Source: Xanthobacteraceae bacterium
GTDB lineage: Bacteria; Pseudomonadota; Alphaproteobacteria; Rhizobiales; Xanthobacteraceae
Direction: 5' to 3'
Assembly (NCBI GenBank): GCA_029266425.1
Contig: JAQSWY010000003.1
Location: 1 to 64,000, forward strand
DNA length: 64,000 bases
Shown: positions 16,735-26,636 of the stretch, in pieces
How positions within the stretch are numbered: position 1 is the stretch's first letter
Layout of the letters: each line of letters begins with the position of its first letter
The notes under the pieces: generated by a model
Seen by the model: the letters and a program-made list of their open reading frames with translations, nothing else
The model's database searches: none
What the model was told of the DNA's origin: nothing
Translations under genes and position numbers: made by a program

Positions 16735-17565
16735 TCAGGCACGAATCGCCGTGAACAGAAAATAGCCGATGGTGCAGAAGAGCCGTCCGCGCCCGCGCAG
16801 CTCGGCAATGGCCCCGGTCCAGTGCGCGAGGTCCTCATCGCCGATCACGCCGGCTTGCCGGGCCGAGACGCCGAGCTTTGCGAAATAGCCCGCGGCGAGC
16901 GCCTGATCAAATATCACCACGCGGGTGGCGATCTCTATCCCGGTGAAGCCAAGATCCTCCAGCATGGCCCCGAGCCTGCGGACCAGCCAGGCATTGGGAA
17001 CACCCACGTCGCATTCATGCCGCAGGATGCGCCGGACGAGCGTGCGATCGTCGACATTGATGGTGTTGGTCTCGACGTCCGGCTCGATGAGCGCGATCCG
17101 GCCACCGGCGCGCACCACGCGCCGCAATTCGGAGATCGCCCGCTCCGGATCGTCGAGATAGATGAGCAGGCGCTCGGCGCGGCCAATGTCGAAGCTCGCC
17201 TTGGTGTAGGGCAGCGCCATGGCATCGCCTTGCCGGAAGTCGATGGCCCTGCCCGCTTCGGCTGCCCGGCGCTGCGCCTCGGCGATGAAGGAAGCGCTCT
17301 TGTCGATGCCCGCCATACGCTCGCCTGGGCCGAGAAGCTGAGCCAGACGCAGGGTCTCCAGCCCGAAACCGCAGCCGACATCGAGGATCGACGTGCCGGA
17401 TGAGACACCGGTGCGCTCAATGGCGATCGATTTGAGCTCCTGCATCTCCTTCTGCGCGTCGAAGATCTCGAGCGCGCGGATGTAGTCGGCAATATCAGGC
17501 ATATCGTCGAGATGCGTGAAGCTGTGAAGCGACACTTCGTCGAGGCCGCCGCGATCGGAATTCAT
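16735..17565 (-). CDS. Class I SAM-dependent methyltransferase
   Basis: Motif I ILDVGCGFGLETLRLAQLLG; DFRQGDAMALPYTKASFDIGRAERLLIYLDDP. Longer start to 17652 possible. Confidence 0.85.
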   Translation of the reverse strand: MNSDRGGLDEVSLHSFTHLDDMPDIADYIRALEIFDAQKEMQELKSIAIERTGVSSGTSILDVGCGFGLETLRLAQLLGPGERMAGIDKSASFIAEAQRRAAEAGRAIDFRQGDAMALPYTKASFDIGRAERLLIYLDDPERAISELRRVVRAGGRIALIEPDVETNTINVDDRTLVRRILRHECDVGVPNAWLVRRLGAMLEDLGFTGIEIATRVVIFDQALAAGYFAKLGVSARQAGVIGDEDLAHWTGAIAELRGRGRLFCTIGYFLFTAIRA

Positions 17566-17685
17566 CGGCCGAACTCCCATTCTCGATCGGGGGCGAATAG
17601 CGAGCGCCGCCCCGTCCGCCTCATACTGTTTTCTCGGCGCGTGTTCGTGCAACCATTACCATCCTGGTCGCGTTGATCGCAGGCC

Positions 17686-17994
17686 ATGATCCTGCGCGCC
17701 TTACTGAGCCTCCCGGTGCTGCTCCTTCTGCTGGCACCCTCCGTGGGCGCGCACGATGCGCCGTCCGGCTGGAGCTATCCGCGTTCCTGCTGCTCGGACA
17801 GGGATTGCTATCCGCTCTTTGGCCCCGCCTTAGAGGCCGACGCCGACGGCTATCACATCAAGGCGACGGGCGAAGTCATTCCATTCACTTCGCGCCGGAT
17901 CAAGCCGAGCGGCGACGGCCTCTATCACCGCTGCTCCTGGGGCGGCGACGTGAACGCCTCGACCATCTGCCTGTTCGTCCCATCCGGTTCGTGA
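17686..17994 (+). CDS. Small secreted Cys-containing hypothetical protein
   Basis: Signal peptide; SYPRSCCSDRDCYPL and a C-terminal HRCSWGGDVNASTICLFVPSGS; 102 aa. Confidence 0.7.
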   Translation: MILRALLSLPVLLLLLAPSVGAHDAPSGWSYPRSCCSDRDCYPLFGPALEADADGYHIKATGEVIPFTSRRIKPSGDGLYHRCSWGGDVNASTICLFVPSGS

Positions 17995-17995
17995 C

Positions 17996-18033
17996 AAGAA
18001 AAAGGCCGGCCCGCGCGGTGCGCGAAGCCGGCC
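17996..18033 (-). terminator. Rho-independent terminator of the autotransporter gene (minus strand)
   Basis: Minus strand: GGCCGGC...GCCGGCC followed by TTTTTCTT. Confidence 0.6.
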
Positions 18034-18100
18034 GTTGAAGGCTTTGGGAGGAATGCCTGGCCAGGAAGGGCCGGCACCGCCGGCCCTTTGGGTAATGAGC

Positions 18101-21100
18101 CTACCAGCGGACCTTCAGGCCCGCGGTTCCGGCCCAACCCTCGACATCGCCGAAATTGTACTCGCCGCTGCCATAGAGCGCGACGCTATCGGTGAGCTTG
18201 GCATCGAAGCCGAGACCGGCATTGTACCAGGTGCCGCCAATGTCGCTGGTGAGCACGGTGCCTGCGACGTTGGTGTCGTTGTCGCCCATGAACTCGGACA
18301 GCACGTTGAACACCGCCCAGGGCGTGAAGCTCTGGCCGTTGATCCCGGCGATCGTGGTCTGGAACTGGACGCCCAGGCGACCAATCAGCGAGTCCGCATC
18401 CTCAGGGCTCACGTCCAGCCCGTAGGAGTCGGTGTAGCTGTCCTGGTCGACGTTCGCGTAGGTCAGCTGCGCCTGCGGCTGGATCACGAAGCCGCTGCCG
18501 ACATCGAAGCCGTAGCCGACCTCCGCCGAGCCACCCCACACCGAGGCGTCGGTGCTGGCCGAAATCGGCAGCGCGTCGTCGAGCAGGCGATCGGCATTGA
18601 TGTCGACATCGAGGCTGTCGTACTTGAAGACGAAGTCCGCATAGCCGCCGACACCCGGGAGAGTGCCGCCAACCTGGCGGATGGTGGCATAGGCGCCGGC
18701 GCTCCAGCCGTCGAGCTTGAGGCGGGAACGCGAGCCGAAATCGCCGTACACGTCGGCGTCCGACCAGCCATAGCCGCCAAAGGCGCCGAGGCTGACGCGG
18801 GCGTCGGTCAGGTCGAAGGTGTAGTCGGCGCCGATCTGGAAGCCCCAGGTCTCCTGATCGAAGTCCCAACCCTTGTCGACCTCATAGGAGAGGTCCGAAC
18901 CGCCGCCGCGGCCCCACACCTGGAAGCGCGGCGCAGGAGCCGGCACATAGGCCGGCGCCTTGGTCGCCATTGGAAGGTCGGCATTGCGGCCCTCCAGCGC
19001 GTCCAGCGCGCGGAGCTCGCCGAGGCGCTTATAGAGCGTATCGACGCCGGCATAGAAATGCCGCTGCGCGGCCGACGAGACCGTCACATAACCAGGCACT
19101 GATTCCAGCAGGCTCGACTGCAGGTACTCGTCGCCGGCGGTCGGGCCGGACTGCGACTGCACCAGCTGATAGCTGAAGGCGCCGACCAGCAATTCACGTC
19201 CGCCGGAGAACTGGTTCCGGGCGAGCTGGAAGCTGTCGTCCGCCGAGGCGCCGGTGACGTCGACGAGGCGGATGCCATCGCCGTCGTCATTGCCGGTGAA
19301 GGTGCCAGCGCCCTGGTTCAGGTTGTTGACATAGATGGTGGTGGTACCACCGACATTGCCGTCGATGGTCAGCAGGTCGGTCGGCGAGGCGCTGCTGTAC
19401 ACATAGCTGTCGAGCAGCAGATTGCCGCCCTCGTTGTTCGGGCCACCCAGCGTGGCGCCACCGAAATAATTGCCGACGATGTTGTGCTGATCGTCGGCGA
19501 AGCCGTCGGTCAACAGGATCGTGCCGTTATTGAGGTACGTGCTCGCGCCCTGCGCCGTGATCGTTGTATTGGTGGCGAGCCCCTGACCGGACACGTCCAG
19601 CAGGCCGCCAAAATTGGTGAGCACGCCGGCATCGTTGCCGGTGATTAGTCCGGCGTAGTAGCCGGTGCCGGACTGGAGCTCGAAATGATCCGTCGTCAGG
19701 CTCGCGTCCACGAATGCGAGCGACAGGACGGAGTCACCCCCCACCGTCACATTGCCGTCGGCAAGACCATTGGTCTCATGCCGGAAGTCATAGCTCGTCG
19801 CCGTCAGCGAGACGTTGGAATGCTCGCTGATGTTCAGGTGATCGATGCCGAGAATGGTGCCGAACTCGATGTTCGAGCCGCCATTGACGTTCATCGTGTC
19901 TTCGCCGGCGTCGGCAAGGCCGTCATCGGTTCCGTCGCCGCGAATGTCGCCGCCGAGCACGAAATTGGTGTTATTGACACCCGTGAAGGTGAAGCTGTCG
20001 TCGCCATCACCGCCATTGATATTGCCGTTGATCTGCACCAGCGCGTTCACGCCCGGGCTGAACACCAGTATGTCGTTGTCGGCGCCGGCCCCCACGCCGC
20101 CACCGATCAGGACCTTGCCGAAGCCGGTGGGCGAGAAGGTCATGGTGTCGATGCCGGTATCGCCCGTGACATTGCCGGTGATACGGACTTCACCGTCCTG
20201 GGACGGGACGAAGTCCATGGTGTCTGCACCGCCTTGACCCTCAACGTTGCCATTTATGGTGACGATCTTCTGCGTGCCGTTGGAGATGAGGCCGTTCGCG
20301 TTGAACGTGATGTGGTCGTCGCCTCCGTCGCCAAAGACACCATCGCCCGCAACCCCGGTGCCGACCGTGCCCGAGGTGAGGGTGATGATATCCCCTTCCG
20401 TGCCGCCATCGATGAGCGAGCCGATGGTCGCGCCGTTGAGCGTGATGGTGTCGACGCCTGCATTGCCGCGAACCTGCGCCGCCGAGCCGCTGAGCAGATC
20501 TATCGTGTCATCGCCGCCGCCGCCGCTGACCAGGTTCGTGATGGTGGCGCCATTGAGCGTGATCGTGTCGGCGCCGCCATCGCCGAACACATTGGCAGCG
20601 GAGCCGGACGTCAGATTCAGCGTATCGATGCCGTCATTGCCATGGATGTTACCACTGATGGTGGCGCCATTGAGCGTGATGGCGTCGTCGCCCTCACCGC
20701 CGAGCACCGCGGCTCCAGAGCCGGACGTCAGGTTGATGATGTCGCCGTCGTCACCACCTTCGATATTGCCTGCGATCGTAGCGCCGTTTAGCGCGATGTT
20801 GTCGACCCCACCGCCGCCAAGCACCGCCGCCGCGGAGCCGGAGGTCAGATTGATCGTGTCGCCCTCGGTGCCACCGTCGATATTGCCGGTGATCGTGGCG
20901 CCGTTCAGCGTCATGTTGTCCGCGCCGGCGCCGCCGAGCACCGCCGCCGCGGAGCCGGACGTCAGATTAATCGTGTCACCCTCGGCGCCGCCGTCGATAT
21001 TGCCCGCGATCGTCGCGCCGTTCAGCGTGATGATGTCCACGCCGGCGCCGCCAAGCACGGCCGCGGCCGAGCCGGAGGTCAGATTGATCGTATCGCCCTC

Positions 21101-21856
21101 GGTGCCACCGTCGATATTGCCGGTGATCGTGGCGCCGTTCAGCGTAATGATGTCCACGCCGGCGCCGCCGAGTGCCTGAGCAGCCTGTCCACCGAGCAGA
21201 TTAAGCGTATCGCCGTCGGCACCCCCATCGATATTGCCCCCGACCATAGCGCCATTCAGGGTGATGATGTCGCTACCTACATCACCGAGCACATTGCCGC
21301 TGACAGTTGTCGCAACATTGGTGCTGTTGGCGATCGTGATCTGATCGTTATCGATCCCGCCGTTCACGTCGCCATTGATCTGCACCGTGCTTCCCGGAGC
21401 CGGCGTGCCGACCACAGGTGCTGTGCCCACGCCGATGATGTCTGCACCGTCACCGCCGAGCACGCTACCGCCGACGACAATACTGCCTGATCCGACGCCT
21501 GCCGCGCCGGGTGACACGATGATGGAGTCGCCTCCGGCAAGACCCTCGACATTGCCGGTACCTAGAGTGACGGAGCCGCCGATCACCCTGACCTGGTCGT
21601 CGCCCGCAGTGCCGGTGACCGGCCCGTACGGGTTCGGGGCCTGGCTATCGCAGGTCAGATTGTTCGCTGGACCAGTACAGCCGGCGAGCGCCGCGTTAGG
21701 CCCATAGGTGAGGCCGAGAAGCCCTGTCGCCAGCGCGGTGCACAGCATCAGCGAAGCACGGCGGCTACCTACCTTCGAAACGGGAAACCGCGCTTGCTTC
21801 GAGCGAACCCGAAAAGCAGGGGTTTGGCGTTCCTCAACTCTTATCGACATTCTCAT
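18101..21856 (-). CDS. Autotransporter outer membrane protein with 39-aa repeat passenger
   Basis: Extended signal region (RRASLMLCTALATGLLGLTYGPNAALAG); repetitive passenger; C-terminal barrel FQVWGRGGGSDLSY...GSGEYNFGDVEGWAGTAGLKVRW. Confidence 0.93.
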   Translation of the reverse strand: MRMSIRVEERQTPAFRVRSKQARFPVSKVGSRRASLMLCTALATGLLGLTYGPNAALAGCTGPANNLTCDSQAPNPYGPVTGTAGDDQVRVIGGSVTLGTGNVEGLAGGDSIIVSPGAAGVGSGSIVVGGSVLGGDGADIIGVGTAPVVGTPAPGSTVQINGDVNGGIDNDQITIANSTNVATTVSGNVLGDVGSDIITLNGAMVGGNIDGGADGDTLNLLGGQAAQALGGAGVDIITLNGATITGNIDGGTEGDTINLTSGSAAAVLGGAGVDIITLNGATIAGNIDGGAEGDTINLTSGSAAAVLGGAGADNMTLNGATITGNIDGGTEGDTINLTSGSAAAVLGGGGVDNIALNGATIAGNIEGGDDGDIINLTSGSGAAVLGGEGDDAITLNGATISGNIHGNDGIDTLNLTSGSAANVFGDGGADTITLNGATITNLVSGGGGDDTIDLLSGSAAQVRGNAGVDTITLNGATIGSLIDGGTEGDIITLTSGTVGTGVAGDGVFGDGGDDHITFNANGLISNGTQKIVTINGNVEGQGGADTMDFVPSQDGEVRITGNVTGDTGIDTMTFSPTGFGKVLIGGGVGAGADNDILVFSPGVNALVQINGNINGGDGDDSFTFTGVNNTNFVLGGDIRGDGTDDGLADAGEDTMNVNGGSNIEFGTILGIDHLNISEHSNVSLTATSYDFRHETNGLADGNVTVGGDSVLSLAFVDASLTTDHFELQSGTGYYAGLITGNDAGVLTNFGGLLDVSGQGLATNTTITAQGASTYLNNGTILLTDGFADDQHNIVGNYFGGATLGGPNNEGGNLLLDSYVYSSASPTDLLTIDGNVGGTTTIYVNNLNQGAGTFTGNDDGDGIRLVDVTGASADDSFQLARNQFSGGRELLVGAFSYQLVQSQSGPTAGDEYLQSSLLESVPGYVTVSSAAQRHFYAGVDTLYKRLGELRALDALEGRNADLPMATKAPAYVPAPAPRFQVWGRGGGSDLSYEVDKGWDFDQETWGFQIGADYTFDLTDARVSLGAFGGYGWSDADVYGDFGSRSRLKLDGWSAGAYATIRQVGGTLPGVGGYADFVFKYDSLDVDINADRLLDDALPISASTDASVWGGSAEVGYGFDVGSGFVIQPQAQLTYANVDQDSYTDSYGLDVSPEDADSLIGRLGVQFQTTIAGINGQSFTPWAVFNVLSEFMGDNDTNVAGTVLTSDIGGTWYNAGLGFDAKLTDSVALYGSGEYNFGDVEGWAGTAGLKVRW
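20370..21272 (-). repeat. Roughly 8 imperfect tandem repeats of 117 bp (39 aa) within the autotransporter passenger
   Basis: Protein unit IITLNGATITGNIDGGTEGDTINLTSGSAAAVLGGAGVD repeated with substitutions. Confidence 0.9.
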
Positions 21857-22408
21857 GCCCCCAAAGGATGCCCGTCGGGACTACTGCCCGTGAGTACCTC
21901 TAGAAGAGAGCATTTACCGGCAGCAACTCATAGGCATCCAAACGGTACATATGAAATCTATTAACTCAACTGAGGATTGCAATTACGGCCATATCCTACC
22001 TTCTCGCTAATCACCCAGCAAATATGACAGATAAGGTAGCGATTTCGTGATATAATTTGTTAATTAAAATCAATCACTTAATGGCGAGCTGGTGCCATGT
22101 TGACGGTTCATACTTGCTTAACTTTGTGTAGCAAAGTCGAAATTATGGGGACCACATTCCCGCCAGGATGTGTCTTTCACGCCACGTTATGACTTCAATA
22201 TTCGAAGTATTAACCCAACTCGACGGCGAAGCCGAAGTACATAATGTGGCATTCGTTGGCCGCGGAAGCGCTGGCGTCGGAATACTGGCCTGCGTTGCTG
22301 GGAACAATTCGAATATCCTTGCATCGACGGCGTCGCCGCCCCATGCGCGATATAGCGCGGCGGAATGCCTCGAATCGCCTATGTTTCGACGGATCGGCGG
22401 AGGAATGA

Positions 22409-23008
22409 ATGGCGCTCAATTGGCGTGCCCCGGCCTGCTATGTCAGCGTGGCCGTGGCCTGCATATTCTATATCTGGGTCATGCCGCAGGTCGCGCTGAC
22501 CGACCTGTTCGCCGGCGCCGGGATCGGTGCGGCGCTGATGTGGGCACTCAATGACTGGGAGCTCCGGCAGGAGGTGAAACAGCGCCGCCGGCAAGCCGAT
22601 GGCGAGTCCGCATCCTCCCTGTTGCGGTCACGCCTGAAGGCTGCGGTGCGCGCCGCGCGCGGCCTCGAAGGCATGGGACCGACCGTCGGAGCGCCGCCGG
22701 AAGTAGACGATATAAGACGCCTTGCCCGCGCTGCCGGGGCGCTGGAGTCTCCCTCGGAGACGGCTCGCTCCTCGTCATGGCGGCACGAGTCGAAAGCCCC
22801 CTCGAAGCCGGGAACGCCGATCGACGAGTGGCGACGCGAGGTGCTCACGCGGGACATTGAAAGAATGGAAGCCCAGCTGTGCACGCGCGCCACGCAGCAT
22901 GAGGAGGACCCCTATGGTGCGCCGGACCACGCGCGGCCCGGCGGCGTCCGCCCGGAGGCGCCCGATCGCTGGCAGCGCCCGGCCCGCACCCGCTCATCGC
23001 CGCGCTGA
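22409..23008 (+). CDS. Hypothetical membrane-anchored protein
   Basis: N-terminal hydrophobic segments (YVSVAVACIFYIWVMPQVALTDLFAGAGIGAALMWALNDWE) then a charged tail; no family recognised. Confidence 0.55.
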   Translation: MALNWRAPACYVSVAVACIFYIWVMPQVALTDLFAGAGIGAALMWALNDWELRQEVKQRRRQADGESASSLLRSRLKAAVRAARGLEGMGPTVGAPPEVDDIRRLARAAGALESPSETARSSSWRHESKAPSKPGTPIDEWRREVLTRDIERMEAQLCTRATQHEEDPYGAPDHARPGGVRPEAPDRWQRPARTRSSPR

Positions 23009-23029
23009 GGGGCTCAACCCGGTCGCCCC

Positions 23030-23713
23030 TCACTCGTCGCCGGAATAGCGCTCTTCCTTCCACGGGTCGGCGTGATTGTGATAGCCGCGCTCCTCCCAGA
23101 AGCCGCGCCGGTCGCTGGCGATGAACTCGATGCGCTGCAGCCACTTGGCGCTCTTCCAGAAATAGAGATGCGGCACCACGAGGCGCATCGGGCCGCCATG
23201 CTCGCGGGTCAGCGGCGCGCCCTCCCAGCTATGGGCGAGGATGGCGTCTTCCGCCGCGAAGTCTTCGAGCTTGAGATTGGTGGTGTAGCCGTCGCGGCTG
23301 TACAGCACGACGAAACGTGTCTCAGGCTTCGGCATGACGAGATCGAGCAGGTCGCGCACCAGCACGCCCTCCCAGCCATTGTCGTAGCGCGTCCAGGTGG
23401 TGACGCAGTGGATGTCGGTGATCTCCCTCGTCTGCGGCAAGGCGAGGAAGGCATCCCAATCGAGCGCGACCGGATTCTCGACCAGGCCGAATATGTCGAG
23501 CTTCCATACGCGCGTCGGAATGTGCGGCTGGATGCCGAGATCGAGAACCGGCCAATCGCGTACCAGATGCTGGCCGGGCGGCAGCCGATCTTCCTCCGGC
23601 CGCGTCGCCTTGCCGGTGAGGAATTTCCCCTCGCGCGCCCAGCGCTGCTTGGTGGTCGTCAGCTTGCTGTCGCGGGGCAAATTCTCGTCGCGGGGCGCGT
23701 CGTCATCGGCCAT
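23030..23713 (-). CDS. Sulfite oxidase-like molybdopterin-dependent oxidoreductase
   Basis: ITDIHCVTTWTRYDNGWEGVLVRDLLDLV and LTREHGGPMRLVVPHLYFWKSAKWLQRIEF. Confidence 0.92.
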   Translation of the reverse strand: MADDDAPRDENLPRDSKLTTTKQRWAREGKFLTGKATRPEEDRLPPGQHLVRDWPVLDLGIQPHIPTRVWKLDIFGLVENPVALDWDAFLALPQTREITDIHCVTTWTRYDNGWEGVLVRDLLDLVMPKPETRFVVLYSRDGYTTNLKLEDFAAEDAILAHSWEGAPLTREHGGPMRLVVPHLYFWKSAKWLQRIEFIASDRRGFWEERGYHNHADPWKEERYSGDE

Positions 23714-23809
23714 GCTCAAACTCCAAAGCTCATCGCCCCCGCAGAATAGCATCCTCACCGGCCGCAGCGCCGCCCCTGTCCGGCGGCGCCGCGGCCTGGC
23801 TTCACCTCG

Positions 23810-24556
23810 TCACTGCCGCACTTTGGTCTTGCGGCGGCGCGATAGCATGTTGAGCCCCTCCACCGCCGCCGAGAAGGCCATGGCGGTGTAGATGTAGCCC
23901 TTCGGCACATGGGCGCCGAAGCCCTCGGCGATCAGCGTGGTGCCGATCAGCAGCAGGAAGCCGAGCGCCAGCATCACGATGGACGGATTGTGGTGGATGA
24001 AGTTGGCGAGCGGGTTCGCCGCCAGCAGCATCGCCAGCACCGCCACGACCACCGCGATGACCATGATCGGGATGTGCTCGGTCATGCCGACCGCCGTGAT
24101 GATGCTGTCGACCGAGAAGACGAGGTCGAGCAGCAATATCTGGCCGATGGCGGCGGCGAAGCCGATGTGCAGCACACCGCCATTCTCCCCGCCTTCTTCG
24201 TGGACCTCCATATTGTGATGGATCTCCTTCGTGGCCTTCCACACCAGGAAGAGGCCGCCGGCGATCAGGATGAAGTCGCGCCAGGAGAAGGCGTGGTCGA
24301 ACAGGGTGATCACCGGCTCGGTGAGTTGCACGATGAAGGCCACCGTGCTCAGCAGGCCGAGCCGCATGATGAGCGCGAGGCCGATGCCGATCCGCCGCGC
24401 CCGCGGGCGCATCTCCTCGGGGAGCTTGTTGGTGAGGATGGAGATGAAGAGCAGATTGTCGATGCCCAGCACCACTTCCATGGCAATGAGCGTGACGAGC
24501 GCGGCCCAGGCCGCGGGACTGGCGGCGAGCTGCAGCAGGTAGTCCATGGGCGTCAC
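23810..24556 (-). CDS. TerC family integral membrane protein
   Basis: [44 protein letters not shown] and [25 protein letters not shown]. Confidence 0.95.
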   Translation of the reverse strand: MTPMDYLLQLAASPAAWAALVTLIAMEVVLGIDNLLFISILTNKLPEEMRPRARRIGIGLALIMRLGLLSTVAFIVQLTEPVITLFDHAFSWRDFILIAGGLFLVWKATKEIHHNMEVHEEGGENGGVLHIGFAAAIGQILLLDLVFSVDSIITAVGMTEHIPIMVIAVVVAVLAMLLAANPLANFIHHNPSIVMLALGFLLLIGTTLIAEGFGAHVPKGYIYTAMAFSAAVEGLNMLSRRRKTKVRQ

Positions 24557-24824
24557 TCCGGTCCGGTCGTGGAGAGGAGCCCGCGCGCGGACGCACGCGA
24601 GTCGGGGCTGGCGCTCAAATGATACATGCTTGGTCGAACCTCACAGCCGGCGATGGCGTCGGAAAGATCCGACATCACGCAATCGCCGGCATGGCTCGCG
24701 TCAGAGGGGCCCGGATCAGGGGTCGCGCTGAATTTAGTGCAGGTCTCCCCTTGCGGCAGTAGCAAGGTAGAATGACACAATGTCGCAGCGCCCTGAGGGT
24801 AAGCTTCCGGACTGAGCCTGATCC

Positions 24825-25805
24825 ATGTCCATGCCGCCTCGTCTCCTGCTCGCCGCCGCCCTGTTGCTCGCCGCGTCCGGCATCGCCGCCGGCGAGCCCT
24901 CGCGCGCGCCGGCCGAGGCGCAGCCGGCCCAAGTGCGGGCGACCCAGGCGCAGCCAGCCCAAGCGCAGCCAGCCCAGGCCACACCGGTCGCGCCACGAAC
25001 CGAGAGCCTCGAGGACACGCTCTGCCGGCTGATCGAGCGGTCGGCGCGGGCGAACGGGTTGCCGGTGGAGTTCTTCACCCGGCTGATCTGGCGCGAGAGC
25101 AGCTTCCGTTCGGACGCCGTCAGTCCCAAGGGGGCGCAGGGTATTGCCCAGTTCATGCCCGGCACGGCGGCCGACCGCGGCCTCGCCGATCCGTTCGACC
25201 CCGAGACTGCCCTGCCCGCCTCGGCGGCGCTGCTCGCCGATCTCAGGGCGCAGTTCGGCAATCTCGGTCTCGCCGCCGCCGCTTACAATGCCGGCCCGAC
25301 CCGGGTCGAGAAATGGCTTGCCGGGCAGAGCGGCCTGCCGCTGGAGACGCAGGCCTACCTGCTCTTCATCACCGGGCGCGAGGCCGAAGATTGGGCCGCG
25401 GAGCGCCGGCCGCCGGCCAAGGGCGCGCCGGCCGAGCCGCCCGCGGTGGCGCCCCCCGATCAGCCGTCGGCGGCGGGTCTCGACTGTCACGCCACCACCG
25501 TGGCGATCCGCAAGCGCGGCGGCCCGGTGGCGCAGGAGATCGCCACCATCACCGCGCCCTGGGGCGTCCAGCTCTCCGGCAATTTCTCCAAGGCGCGGGC
25601 GCTCGCCTCGTATCAGCGGGCGCAGAAGCAATATGCGAAGGTGCTCCAAGGCACCCAGCCGATGATCATCGGTTCGCGGCTGCGCTTTCGCGGTAGCCGG
25701 GCCTTCTACCGGGTGCGTGTCGGGCAGCCGACCCGCAAGGCGGCGGACGCGCTGTGCAACCGGCTGCGTGCTGTCGGCGGCGCCTGCGTGGTGTTCCCGA
25801 GCTGA
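24825..25805 (+). CDS. Lytic transglycosylase (SLT domain) protein
   Basis: FFTRLIWRESSFRSDAVSPKGAQGIAQFMPGTAADRGLADPFDPETALPASAALLADLRAQFGNLGLAAAAYNAGPTRVEKWL; N-terminal Q/P/A-rich linker. Confidence 0.92.
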   Translation: MSMPPRLLLAAALLLAASGIAAGEPSRAPAEAQPAQVRATQAQPAQAQPAQATPVAPRTESLEDTLCRLIERSARANGLPVEFFTRLIWRESSFRSDAVSPKGAQGIAQFMPGTAADRGLADPFDPETALPASAALLADLRAQFGNLGLAAAAYNAGPTRVEKWLAGQSGLPLETQAYLLFITGREAEDWAAERRPPAKGAPAEPPAVAPPDQPSAAGLDCHATTVAIRKRGGPVAQEIATITAPWGVQLSGNFSKARALASYQRAQKQYAKVLQGTQPMIIGSRLRFRGSRAFYRVRVGQPTRKAADALCNRLRAVGGACVVFPS

Positions 25806-25913
25806 CCGGCTGACCGAGTTAGGCGGGCTTGGTCACTGGGGTGGCCGGCAAGACGGCGGCGCGTTAATCTTGCTCGGCGATGCTGATCGCCACGAGATTC
25901 GGGGGAGCGGGAT

Positions 25914-26522
25914 ATGCCGAGGCGCCAGGGTGCGACGTATGTCGCCACGCCGTTGGCCGCCCTGCTGCTGGCGATATGCGCCAATTCGGCCCACGCCGGC
26001 AGCACCAGTATCGGCGGCTCCGTCACCTTCGAACGGATGCCGGATGATTTTGACGCCTCGAAGTCGACGGATTGGGAGCTCGACGCCTCCCACACGTTCG
26101 ACAACCATTTCATTATCGGTGCGGCGGTGAAGTATTACGACACATCGAGCAGCCCCGACCACAATACCAATGTTCAGGGAAGCATCGGCTACACGCACGA
26201 TTTCGGCACCTTCGCCCTGACGGGGAGCACCGGCATCGGCCAGCACTTCATTTCGTCCGACGATTCAACCAGCTTCACCTATTACTTCTTCACGATTGCC
26301 GCCGATATCCCGATCTCCAGCACAATCGTCTGGAATGCCGTGTCGCTGCGCTACCGCAACGCCTTCGACACCGCCAATGACTACAACACGCCGGAGGTCG
26401 CGACCGGCGTCACGCTGCGGCTCGACGAGCACAACTCCGTCTCGCTCCGGCTTGAGCGAGACTGGAAGGACGAGGTGCCGTCCTACACGGCTGTAGAGCT
26501 CGGCTATAAGTACCGCTTCTAG
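25914..26522 (+). CDS. Predicted small outer-membrane beta-barrel protein
   Basis: Signal peptide; alternating aromatic strands; C-terminal YTAVELGYKYRF. Confidence 0.7.
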   Translation: MPRRQGATYVATPLAALLLAICANSAHAGSTSIGGSVTFERMPDDFDASKSTDWELDASHTFDNHFIIGAAVKYYDTSSSPDHNTNVQGSIGYTHDFGTFALTGSTGIGQHFISSDDSTSFTYYFFTIAADIPISSTIVWNAVSLRYRNAFDTANDYNTPEVATGVTLRLDEHNSVSLRLERDWKDEVPSYTAVELGYKYRF

Positions 26523-26636
26523 GCCTCTTTCTCACCCGCTTCCTTTCACCGGAACGTGAAGCCTGCCGTCGTGACCCTGGGTGAAGCGGCAACTAGCTTG
26601 CGCATCCAACCGGATACCGACGAGGAGAACCGCGCC

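Noticed and set aside
18035-19102. 355-aa + strand ORF opposite the autotransporter barrel
   Set aside because: Shadow ORF with no motif; the minus strand encodes a recognisable barrel.
19685-21179. Long + strand ORFs (19685-20791 and 20247-21179) opposite the autotransporter
   Set aside because: Open only because the 117-bp repeats lack stops in these frames; translations are Pro/Ser/Ala or Asp/Ala low complexity.
20370-21272. Possible CRISPR or satellite array
   Set aside because: The repeats are contiguous, in frame, protein-coding 117-bp units without unique spacers.
24546-24824. Possible yybP-ykoY-like riboswitch upstream of the TerC gene
   Set aside because: TerC genes are often under such riboswitches, but I could not find the conserved paired core in the 5' region on the minus strand.
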